Shown here piece by piece: positions 1 to 10,795 of a DNA stretch of 64,000 bases. The notes beneath the pieces were generated by a model, which had not been told where the DNA came from, made no database searches, and saw nothing but the letters and a program-made list of their open reading frames with translations. Source of the stretch: Todiramphus chloris collaris (Eukaryota; Chordata; Aves; Coraciiformes; Alcedinidae). The position numbers and the translations under genes are program-made. The stretch lies in contig JANVCC010000073.1 in NCBI GenBank assembly GCA_025345505.1, positions 11,827,108 through 11,891,107 on the forward strand, written 5' to 3'. Each line of letters begins with the position of its first letter. Within the stretch, counting starts at the first letter, position 1.

Positions 1-161
1 TCCAGGGTTTATGTAGTTGTGCACCAGGTATTGAAGTAACTTGTCATGAGAACAAGGTACATTGAAAGAACATGCCTTAGTATACTACTGGCAAATTGAA
101 GCGCCATCTCAATTGCTCACCTGGTCTGAGGCATTGAAATTCACTGTGTCCTCTTTTACAG

Positions 162-291
162 GAAGCTGCTGCTGCACCTCCCCTACAGTGTAGACAGCAA
201 GAATGGTAAAGCTCGTTTTCTCTTGGAAGAGGAGACCTTGGAAGTCACCTTGAGAGTATCACGGCAGTTTGATTTCATAAATTTTGTCTGA
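162..291 (+). CDS. DNAAF6: DNAAF6 (PIH1D3) last coding exon, partial
   Basis: A splice acceptor (pyrimidine-rich tract ending in ACAG at 158-161) precedes an open stretch read from 163, phase 2, to the TGA at 289-291. It encodes 42 residues starting KLLLHLPYSV, containing LEEETLEVTL and ending RQFDFINFV. Both the spacing and the residues match, from memory, the C-terminus of human DNAAF6 (KKLLITLP, then ETETLEITM, then KREFDIANFF at the stop). This is the end of the PIH1 CS-like beta-sandwich domain. The family acts in the cytoplasm with HSP90/HSP70 partners to pre-assemble axonemal dynein arms for motile cilia and sperm. Earlier exons lie left of the window. The exon is too short for ordinary ORF finding. 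Another PIH1 paralogue is possible, but the FDxxNF ending favours DNAAF6. Confidence 0.82.
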
Positions 292-900
292 TGGATAGAG
301 AAAGTTTGCAAAAAGTAATCTCTTAGTTTGAGTCTTCTTAAAGCCTAACTGGTAATGAAATAGTGGATTGTTTCCTTTTAACAGGCTAAGGGGAATATCG
401 CTGGAGAAATTTATTGAATCAAGAGCAACATAGCACCCATAGGTTCTATAAGCTGAGGCTGTCTAACACGGCTCTCATTAATGTTCTGCTTCATTCAGTC
501 TCTGTGAATCAGAAAATAGGAGATTACAATTCTGTAAGCCAGAGAGTCTTTTTGTGGTTATGTCTGATAACTAGCACAGTGAGGCCCTGGCCAATGAAAC
601 TGTTGCTTAGTTACTGTTGCAAGACCTGCAAGTCGTAATATTCTTGCTTGGCCTCCAATGCTGTGACTGAGGACAGCTCAGAATCTCCTCTTCACTAGTT
701 CTTTGAGAACAAAGCTCTTCAGGGATCCATATCCACATTTGAGGCTCCTTTATACTGGGAGAACAAGGTAACCAACTACAGCTGGGTTGTTGAACAGCTC
801 AGCACTTTGGAACAGTTTTTGACAATGTGTGGTTCAGTGTCATCTGTTCTCCTGCTGTCCCTCCAGCTATTTTTCTCATCTTTCTTGATTAATAAAATAA
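292..900 (+). other. DNAAF6: DNAAF6 3' untranslated region
   Basis: Sequence from the DNAAF6 stop codon to just past the first good polyadenylation hexamer. No reading frame resembles a protein. A 3'UTR intron cannot be excluded: there is an acceptor-like TTTTAACAG just before 385, but nothing proves it is used. Confidence 0.55.
891..896 (+). promoter_or_regulatory. polyadenylation signal AATAAA
   Basis: Canonical AATAAA about 600 bases after the DNAAF6 stop, followed within 15-20 bases by a GT/T-rich stretch (ATGTGTTCT). This is the first canonical hexamer downstream of the exon, and I infer it ends the DNAAF6 transcript. Confidence 0.55.
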
Positions 901-2044
901 TGTGTTCTAATTAACAGTTACAGTTACCTTCCACTCTGCCTTCTCTGCATTATGTTCTGAGAGACTTCCTAAAAGTGAGACAAGAGGAACTTTAACAAAG
1001 CATCACTTGAAGGGCTGAAATGCAGCAAAAGCTTTTCTTTGGCTTTCAGGTCCAATCTAGAGCTACAGAGATGGCTACCCAAGATGTTTCTCTTCCTAGC
1101 TGCTGGACAAATTTATTCATTTAACACTGTTAATCATACAGGAATCAAAGGTATTTGTTCAATGATAAAAGTGCAGAGGACAAGTAGGGGCTTGCATGTT
1201 GAAAGAATTTAGGTACACTTAACCAAAAACTTGTAAGCACTTCAAAAACAAAATGGCTTGTGTCCTGAATTCTTCTGATGTAGAAGTAGAGAAAAATAAT
1301 TGACCAGATGATAGGTTACAGACAATACCCATACAGCTCAATTTGTGGCAGGCTGTAATGAGAAGATGGATTGAAAACACTGACAGTGATTTTCCAGGTT
1401 TATTGTTTCTTTTTTGGTCAGGAATTTTCAGAATTCACAGTAGGTTTGTAATATATTGCATTATAACTCTAGGACAAATTAAGCTGGTGTCTAGACATTT
1501 CAAACACTTCCCTTAAAAGTGGATCCATTGCTTGGATCGGAAGAATACTACCCAACTTCTGCTATAAACTTCTGCTCTAGTATTAGTGCACTGGAAAGCA
1601 GATACCTTAGTTGTGATTCATCACAAGCTATTGAATAGACTGTTAGCACTATGGGGCTCCTCCAATTTGTATTTGCTTATGTTTCCATAAAGTGCATTTG
1701 AATGTCTCTTATTCCTACTTTACAAAGCTATGGTGGTAGAGAACAATGCAGATGTATGAAAAGGCTGAGATCACTTCTCCTGACTCAGTTTGTGCTGCTT
1801 GTAGTTGCCAAGAAGTTACAGTAAGGCTGTTTCTTGGAAAAAAATGTTGTCTTTGTGGTCCCTAGACAATATGCTGCTTCATTTTTGCATTTCTTATACA
1901 GATTACAAGACAAGTAGAAGATTGACCTGTATTTATACACATGCAAAGATAACATTTGCCCAAACTTGTGTCTGTTGTCTACTAAAGGCTGCCTGATTAA
2001 GGGGAGCCTATTGAGAAAGCCTTCTTACTCCAGCTACAGAGTCT
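901..2044. other. intergenic, no gene seen
   Basis: AT-rich unique-looking sequence after the DNAAF6 poly(A) signal. The only ORF (1805-1996) is 63 codons with no family features. I see no repeat, RNA gene or exon. Confidence 0.5.
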
Positions 2045-2885
2045 TCATGCTTGCAGGTTCTCATCCTGCTGGGGGATTTCAATCACTCCAACATCTGCTA
2101 GAAAAGTAGTACAGCGAACCTCATGAGGTTCAACAAGGCCAAGTGCAAGGTCCTGCAATTGGACTGGGGCAATCCTCAGTATCAGTACATGCTGGGTGAT
2201 GATGGGATTGAGAGCAATCCTGTAGAGAAGGACTTGGGGATACTGGTGGATGAAAAACTTGACATGAACCAACATTGTGCACTAACAGCCCAGAACGTCA
2301 ACGGTCTACTGGGCTGCATCAAAAGAAACATGGCCAGCAGGTCAAAGGGGGGTGATTCTGATGCTCTACTTGAGGTGTTGTTTGGAGTGCTGGGTCCTGT
2401 TCTGGAGTCCTCAGTACAAGAAGGACATGAACCTGTTGGACCAAGTCCAGCAGAGGGACATGAAAATGCTTAGAGGGCTGGAACACCTCCTGGGAGGACA
2501 GTCTGAGGAGTTGTTCAGCCTGGTGAAGAGAAAGCTCTGGGGAAGCCTTATTGCAGCCTTTCAGTACTTAAAGGAAGACTAAGAAAGATGGGAATAGTCT
2601 TTTTAGCAGGGCCAGTTGCAGTAGCATAAAGGGTAATGGCTTTAAACTAAAAGAGGTTAGATTTAGACTAGATACAAGGAAGAAATTTTTTACAATGAGG
2701 ATGGTGAAACACTGGAACAGGCTGACCTGAGAGGTTCTAGATGCCCCATCCCTGGAAACATTCAAGGTCAGGTTGGATGTGACTCTGAGCAATCTGCTAT
2801 AGTTGCAGGTGTCCCTGCTCACTGCAGGGGTTGGACTAGATGACCTTTAAAGGTCCCTTCCAACACAAATTATTCTATGAATCTT
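2045..2885 (+). mobile_element. CR1 LINE fragment with internal deletion
   Basis: The first 60 bases encode a piece of the CR1 endonuclease (LLGDFNHSNIC, then WKSSTA-like after a TGG-to-TAG change). The sequence then jumps directly to the RT C-terminal region (MRFNKAKCKVLQL, VEKDLGILVDEKLDMN, LLGCIKRN) and runs to the CR1 3'UTR (GGTTGGACTAGATGACC, CCTTCCAACAC, ATTCTATGAAT). Compared with the intact-length copy at 37.3-40.9 kb, about 1.6 kb between endonuclease and RT is missing. Many stops and frame changes show it is an old dead copy. The ORFs at 2123-2473 and 2352-2582 are remnants of ORF2 in two frames. Confidence 0.9.
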
Positions 2886-3344
2886 ATGAAATTCATTCAA
2901 TAAATCCATGGGAAAGCAGAATGTAACTCTGCTCTTCCGAGCCCTAGGTCAGTGCTCAGTTGTCCAATGTTGCCTTTATAGTTGGCAGTATTAATTTACT
3001 AGGCCTGAGATCCTCAGGTTCTGTGTAATTCAATGTCAGTGTTTGATACTGAAAACAATGATGAGTTTGGCTTATTGTGCCTTTGCAGTATTTTTGTTTC
3101 CTATGGAAATGATATGCCACATAGGTATCTATTTTCCTCTCAAATATTTTTTTAACCTAGGGACATTTTTTCTGCATTCAAAAGACAAAAGTCTGAGGTA
3201 AGTACGTTTTATAAGAAAGATGGCTGCAGAATAGAAAAGGGAGATACAACTTAGTACAGCCTAAAGGGGCAGCTCTAGTGTCCTTTTGTGTACCTGCTGG
3301 CCAGTCACTCTGTACACCCATGCTCCAGGCTACAGGGGTAGCCA

Positions 3345-3383
3345 GCTTCCCCTCATGGAGTACACCACTCCATGAGGGGAAGC
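3345..3383. repeat. perfect 17-bp inverted repeat, 5-base loop
   Basis: GCTTCCCCTCATGGAGT at 3345-3361 is followed by ACACC and then by its exact reverse complement at 3367-3383. The stem is perfect over 17 bp. The flanks (CCA on the left, CAA on the right) do not continue the pairing, so no longer terminal-repeat element is evident. Confidence 0.9.
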
Positions 3384-6300
3384 CAACAAGTTGGTGACAT
3401 GGCAGGACAGGGAAACTGTTGCAGAGAAAAGGGACACATGCTGGCAGGGAGAATCTGAAATCACAGTGTTAGGGTACATAAATACAGGGGACAAACTCAT
3501 AGGAAGCCAGGCTTTGTATTTTCCACTGCTCAAAAGGACAAGCTCTACTTGCTGTTTTCAGTAGAGTTGAAATATCAGTCCAGTGGAGGGCAATTTGCTG
3601 TTCTGATCGGGTCCATTGCCTGAATGGACCATCATCACCTGGAAATCCTCTCACATTCTTACTTTCTATCAAGGAGACAGAGGCTGCACTAGGCAAAAGG
3701 TTGGGTTTCTTTCCATAGATCATCCCAAGAGGAAACTGGTCAAAAGGACATGCAAGCTGCCAAGCTTCCCAGAAATCTGCCAGCTACAAGAGAGTTAACT
3801 TTTGTTGCAAGGGTTTGAAGGCAGCTTTGCTTTGCTGAACTGGCAGCACTGTCAGAAATCCTTTTGAAGGGGATACAAAACCCCCTTTGCCTCTGAACAT
3901 CAAAGCTGTTGCCTAAGTACCACTCCAACACCTGCAGGCATCTTAATTAATGAAAATTATGGGCTCCATTAAACAACCCAGCCATTAAGCCCCAGTCATT
4001 AAGCATCATCAAGCTTTATTTGGTTCCCTAAGAAACATCTTGATTAAATGTATTGCAAATTAAGTAGAGGGTACTGTAGCTGTGGAAATGAGATAGAGGT
4101 TGTTTACAGTAGTATCCCAATAAGCTGCAGGTTGTCATCTCAGCTTGTTCATGCATTCTGCCCTCCTGTTGTTGTGGCAGAGCCACCATTCCCATTTTGA
4201 CTTGTCCCTGGCTTCTATTAGAACCATGGTGTTGTGGTAAAGTACACAGCCCAGCTTGCTCTGTGTGTTTTAACTCTTTTTGTGCTTCCATTTGTCGACA
4301 TACTGACCTTCCGAGGCAAAGATACTTTCCCAAGAAAGAGAAAACCCAGAAGAGTTGCTGTTTATACACCAGCAAGACTTTTTTTTTTGTTTGTTTGAAT
4401 CTGCAGTCTAGCTTCTGAGTGGCTCTCATTCCCATTTACCTCCAGATCTGTTGGTGGTATCATCATATACCCTTGTATTTATTTGAAAAGGAAGACTATT
4501 TCTGATGTTCAGTTTAAAGTTTGTAGCCAAAATTTCTATCTACTTCCTTCATTGCATGAAACACTGTTTTATTAGAATCCGTTTCACTACAGATGAAGTT
4601 TATCTAAAATAACTAAGCTGTATCTTTGGTACAGGAAGATCTCTCCTCTACAGCCTAACAGAGTAAGAAGACAAGACTGGTATTGCTTCTTTCTCATTTA
4701 ACCTTGGGCCCCGATGCTCAGTGCTCCTCTAGGCAAAACAGAGCTCTGCAGCATCCCTTGCAGGCTGTGGTATATGCTGGCAATCAGAGGAGTGTGAATA
4801 TATAGAGGAATCTTTCAGCAAAGTAACCTCTGTCCCCAAGGCCTCCCAGATTTTCTCATTCAGGTTGCAGGTGACTGCTTTTAGCAGTATCTACTCTGGA
4901 TGTCTGGCAGCATGGGCTACAGGATATACAGTAGGGGCATGCACCAGTGCCAAACCATGCAGGCAGTGCCTCAAATATGTCCAGCAGGTTTACTTGTGCA
5001 CTCACATATCCACTGCTTGTGCATCTCCTCATGCTGGAGCCATGTGCCTTTGAACCTGCTGGTGTTGGCAGACCTTTACCCTCTTCTCTGCAGCACCTGC
5101 AGATTGAATTCATCCTTATTCTTTGGCATCCCCTTCAAGGGCTGCTGCCGCAAGCAGTCAGTTGCTCTTGTCTGCCTATGGTCTTGGCTCCAGGGAAGGT
5201 GCCTGGAATCAGCTGGGGATTGGGTTATTTTTTTCCTATAATCTATATGAAGAGGAGACAATTTGTTTCTTTTCATCTCTCTTCATTCTCTTTATCTTCT
5301 TCAGGAAGATTTTACTTTCAGATTGTGATGCAGAACAGCGAGTCCCTGGTTTTCATTTTCCCTCCTGCCTGTTTTGTACTTGTTTTAGGGGATTCTGATC
5401 TCTTCTCTCATTTCCTAAGTGCATATCTCTCTTCCCTCAGTTGTTCTCACATTAGGACACTTCTCACCAGAGTCTTCCCACACGTTGCAGCTGACATGTA
5501 TGGCCCTTGCTGGATGTGCCAAATGTTGGTGAAGTGTGTGATTCATCTCGTTTACTCAACTTAATGCCAGGTGAAGCACTTTGTTCTTCTTTGCTTTGTG
5601 TCCAGTCTGTGTGCATGGGAAAGGACACAAGCAGGACTACTGCAGGCAGAACCTGGATTGTGTTAAAGCAGTTGTATTGAAGGACCACGGCACAAATGCA
5701 GAAGATGCTGCTGGTCAAGGTAGAGCTCTGTGAGGAGTGTTGACAGAATTGATGAGGGGCCTCTTGGCACAGGCACAACCTGCTTGAATCTATGCTTCAA
5801 ACGCAGCCAGCCTCAGACCCCCCTGATACAAAAAGGGATGGCTATGAAGGAATGAGATAATTCAGAAAAAGTCAGAATCATTCAGAATCCCAGCTTTTCC
5901 CAAGGTCTGAAAAGTTTCTTTCTGCTTCCAAACGTGTTTTTCTGTGTCCCAGATGAGTTTTTAAAGACATTATTTGAGATCCATTCTAGGACAACAGTGA
6001 AACAGACAACACAGGAGTGCCTTTAATTTTGGAATATTTCAATCCATTGGAATCTCTGATCATGTTGAGCTTATTCATCTTGAGGTCTTTTAATCTCTTT
6101 TCTCTGTCTTTGCACACTCATTTCTGAAGAGATCATCATAGGAAATTGCCATACAGTAGTGGATACTGTCCACCTACAGTCTCTTTGTGAGCCTCCTTTG
6201 TGGATCCCAGCAGCCTGGCAGCTCACTTCTGATGCTGACCAGGAATTTTTTTTTAAGTCCACACCATTTTAAGTTGTTGGTATCACAACCCAGCAAAGGC

Positions 6301-9300
6301 TGCCAAGGCAGCTAGGCATTTACTGAAACAATTCTATGAGTCTATTTAGCAACCTATTCCTTCACCTGCTCAGACATCTTGTGGAAGATTCCTCTCCTGT
6401 TGGAAAACTGCATAAAAAGGAAGAGGATAGGAATAGAAATGGACACCATTCATTTTGTTAATTCACAGGGAGATGATGTGGTCAAGCCAGACATTTGCCA
6501 GACAGCAGCAGACTAAGAAGTGTAGCAGCTGCTTGATCTTAATGATGCTGTGAACTTTGGAAGGTTTCCACCCCTCACACATACCCAAGTAATTAGAGTC
6601 TACCACTCCTGTGTTTTCCTCGGGCTGGAGACCCGCGTGGCAGGATGTCCTGACCAGGAAGTTTCTTCCTGGAGGACTCAGATTCCTGTAGCTACATCCC
6701 TGAAGTAGAGCCTTGGGGGCACTGTGGGAAGATGACAAGTACATGAAAGAGAATGAGGGGTTGACTCTACCTGGGATGGTCAGCTCTAGCTTGTCTTGAG
6801 CTGATCCTGGCTGCCTGAGAGCCACAAGGCTCCATCCAGGAGGAGTTATTGCAGAGCAGAACTGGGAGATGCTAAGCAAGCAGGGGAGCTAGCAACAACA
6901 GTATGTGTTATGTTAGTGGTATTCCTGAAGTGGGGAGGGGAGGTGGGAAAGTTGTATGAAAAGAAACAGTAAAGTAGCTGGAAGACACATCATTTGTCTT
7001 TGCTTTGGGACTATCTGTGCTGTGTCTGGAAGACTGAGAAGGCAATTGGCTAACATCTGGACAAGATGAGAAATGTTTCTGGCTTTGTTCTGAGTCACGG
7101 GCACTCTATGGCGTGTCACTGTGACTTAGCTGGACTTATGTGACTTACGGCTCTTGGTCAGCAGCAACTATCAGAGGCGTAACAAGCTTTGTGGGGAATC
7201 TGAGATGCTAAGAGAAGCTACAGGAGGTCACAGGAAGACACTGAAAATGCTACCCTGGCTCCCAGTACAGACACAGTTGACACACCTGGTTGATGGTGTA
7301 TCTGTGGAGGTGCTTGGAGTCCAATAACAAGTGTGGGTGCAGATGTCATGGGCCATCAATCATGTGTGGGGTGGGTAGCTGGGTAAGGCTCTGAGCCTTG
7401 GTATGGAGAGCGCCAGCAGAGCTGGAGGTTGCAGGCACAGCTGTATAGGAATTCAGGGCTAGGGGTCATGTAGGACTGGAGCTGTGTTGTCAGGCAGCGA
7501 GTGACAGGCTAAATGATGTGTGTGGTGATAGAGTGAGACAGTGAAAGTGGGGAAGTGATGTGCATTGGGCAAAAGCACAGTTGAGAGGAGAAAAAAATTT
7601 TCAAAGTTTCTTTTAAGACCTTCGTGCTGAAGGGAAAGAGCAGAGCAGATGGTTGATCACCTTGATCTCAGGACAGATGAGATATGTTTGTTAGAATGTC
7701 ACCAGTGCTGGAAATCCCATGCCAAAAGAAGCTATGGGAAGGAGATTGTGCCTGGAATAGCTGTGAGGTCTCCAAGAGGTCCTGAGTGTTAAGGTTATAT
7801 AGGTCTATTGAGCTGGGAACCCTCTCTCACTCCAGGGATCAGCCCAAGGTGGCACATGACAATCACTTTTATCAACAGTGGGTGAAAGGGGAATCGGTGT
7901 GGGAGAAGTGGGAAACATGGCTGCAGTTCATGAATACGCTCAATTGCTTACTATTGCCTGACTGTGCATCATCCTTGGTGCACCTGTTTCTGGGTAAGCA
8001 GAGTTAGTGTGTGAAGTGTCTGGATGACAGATTGCTGTGCCCTGGCCTGGAACACTGGATGTCACATCTAGTTTTAAGCCCACATGCATACACCTTCTTG
8101 CATCTTTCCTTTTCCCTATTTAGAGAACACCTTGCTCATTTTAAAAAAAATGTAAAACAACAAAAACCCCAAGCCTTTGCTCTAAGAACAGTAGGTAAAT
8201 GAGGTAATTAGAGTTGCTCTTACTCTGCAGCAAGGTACTACCTTCAGAACAAGGACAGGGCATCTCTTGAATGAAGAGAAGTGTTTCATCATCTGGAAAG
8301 ATTCTGAACGGTTGTCCCGAACCTGTGCTCAGATGAGAGGGATGAAGGTGATTAACTGTCTGTTGTGATATGGGTCCTGAATAAAGGAATTGGCCAGAAG
8401 TAATACAAAACTCCATTTCTGTTGTTCTCTTCAATCATTAATTCCCCAGCTTATGCTTTGTGAGTTTATTTAAATTGGACCTCTGCTTGTATTTGGAAGC
8501 TGCGGGTTTTTTTTGTTTTCTTGGATAAAACATTTTTCCCAATACCATTGCCCCTCTCCAAGCCACAGTGAGCAGCATCTCAACCTGGTTCCCTAAATCA
8601 AGAGAATTGTTCATGTCCTTGAGTGCTGGAAAAATAACATCTGAAGACAGCTGTGAAGGCTGTGTAGTGCAGTGTAAGGACAACTGGGGCTGTTCCTGGG
8701 CAGTGTTTACCAAGCTAAATTTCTGTCTTCTGGAGTTGTTCTCCCTGGAAGCATCATGGACCAGCTTAAATACCACTTATATATGAGTTTATTATAGTGT
8801 TTCTTGGTACGAAGACATGCACTGTGTAATAGGGCAATGTACATGAAAAAATAGAAGAAAATGTGATATGGATCAAAAGAGAGAATCTACTTGCTTGTAA
8901 GTACTTATAAGTACTGCATCGTGCCACCAGAGAGAGCCATACTGCTTGGTCTTTCCTGTTGCTGCTACACACAAAGGCATCGCTTTCTTCTGTGCAGTGG
9001 AGATTTTGCTAGGGGAAGGAGCAGAATAGCTGAGTCCTGTCTGTGAGCTGTGGCTGACAACTTCCCTAAGGCTGCAGAACAGGTCTACAGCCAAGCCAAA
9101 AGCAGTGGCCCACTGATCTGGAGGGTTTCTCAAAGGGATGGAGAACAGCTTATTCCTCATTGTACAGTCAGCTCCTGGCACTTGCTGTTGACTCTGACAG
9201 ATGACAGTGGTTGTGGCTTCCAAGACCTGGATACTTTCCAAGTACAAAGGGGCTATTCACTGATGGGTATGATGCAAGTCATCAGAGAGTAAATTTAACT

Positions 9301-9374
9301 TTGCAAATAATAATTTCCCACCCCCACCCTTCAAGACCAGTGGCACAAATGAAAAATTCAACTAAGATCAAAAT

Positions 9375-9450
9375 GGAAGGGGGGGGAATGGAAAGAAAAA
9401 GGAAAAGGAAAAGGAAAAGGAAAAGGAAAAAAGGAAGGAAAAAGAAAAAG
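9375..9450 (+). repeat. polypurine simple repeat (GGAAAA)n
   Basis: An almost pure purine tract: a G8 run, then repeated GGAAAA units (about six), grading into AAGGAAGGAAAAAG. It is a candidate triplex-forming tract, and its short K/R-rich ORF has no coding meaning. Confidence 0.9.
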
Positions 9451-10374
9451 GGTCTACAAGTTCTTCTTTTTCCTTCGCAAAATAAGTTTTTTTCTTGTTG
9501 TTTCCCACAACTTGAAATATTTCTTTTGGTCTGAAAGAAAATCAGCTTGTTTGGGATTTCTTCAAGGACAGCAAGGGAATTTGGAGACTGGTAGTGACTG
9601 CTTTTTCCACCAGCTCTGCTGCCACAGGGTAGTCAAAGAGATGGGATGTGTATATGTATGTCTAATGTCACCTGCTGATGTTGAGCTGTGCATTTCACAT
9701 GTACACCTACACACAGAAAATGGCACTCTTTTCATTCATTCTTTTATTAAAAAAGTTTTTTTATTTATCTGCCCACTTTCTGAGCAAATGTATTTCCTAT
9801 GGACTACTGGCAGAAACAGGGGCTAATGGCAGCTGCAATCTTACCTGCAGAAGTCAGAATACAGCTTTGAAGCTCCAGAACATATACTTTTCCAACAAAC
9901 ATGCAATATGCTCGAACAGCCCAACTCTTCTTTGAATTTGGTGAGCTTATGAATCAGCCATCACAGTACACAGCTCTTTATGAGAATCTGAGCAGAAATG
10001 AGGTAATGAGAGTAATGAGACCTTGCTACACTGCAAGTCTAGGTCAGGGTTCACCAAATGTGCAGAGGTTTTTTTGTTTGGTTTTTTTTTTTTCAATTTT
10101 TATTGGAAGTATTAGTCAGCTCAGGTGACCTGTCTCAGTGTAAAACAGGGCCACTGAAGAGATTTTGTTGTTTTTGTTGTTAATGCAGCCCCTGCTTTCA
10201 AAGGGAATATGCAGAGAGAGGACTACTAGGGTTGCTCTTATGATAATGCCACTGTGATATATGGTGTCAAAATTCATGTTGGTGGTGTGGTGAGGCATGC
10301 TGGGAGAGTCACTAATGTAGATAAGCTGTGGAAAAGTACTGAACCAACAGAAGCAGGAGTGAAACAAAGTTTCC

Positions 10375-10795
10375 ACATGATGGTTGGTGATTGGTCAAAC
10401 ATGCTCAGCATCTGTCTGGCCGCAACATTTGCGGCCCAGGCGGACCTTATAAGGACAAGGAGATGAGGTGGAGGTTGGGTGAAGGACAGAACCGGTGAGG
10501 AAAACTACAACCTTCATCGTGGACAGCCACCAGAGAGACCACCAGGACAGGGAGTGCATGCGCTAAAGCGGGAACGCCCCTTACGAAACACTTAATTACA
10601 ATGACCCTCCCTCTTCTTGGAATTACTATGAATATGTATTAGGATAAAAAGTATAAAAAAGGATCTGTTGTTGTGTCCTCTGTGTGTGTTGGTAAAGACT
10701 CCCCGCGCACCCAGCACTGTTTACTTGCCTTTTATTAACCCCATATCATAAACAGAACCGTTACTAGTTAATGGATGGAATCTTTATTCATAACA
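10375..10795 (+). mobile_element. LTR-like block, probable solo LTR (ends uncertain)
   Basis: This block has promoter and poly(A) traits of a retroviral LTR. A GTATAAAAAAGG TATA box lies near 10,650. It is followed by a GTGTCCTCTGTGTGTGTTGG stretch, a GC-rich ACTCCCCGCGCACCC start-of-R-like segment, and a tail ending ATTCATAACA at 10,795 with a CA end. Base composition and CpG content differ from the AT-rich flanks. The left end is a guess (TGATGGTTGG near 10,379) and I see no clear target duplication. It does not match the other LTRs in the window. It could instead be a host promoter, since no coding exon follows. Confidence 0.5.

Larger units (their letters stand above)
2886..10374. other. 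intergenic, no gene seen
   Basis: About 7.5 kb with no ORF that looks like a protein and no recognisable transposon apart from the hairpin at 3345-3383 and the purine tract at 9375-9450. The longest frame, 4947-5564 (205 codons), has no domain character and is embedded in T/C-rich sequence. Poly-T runs near 10,060-10,105 are simple sequence. Confidence 0.45.
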
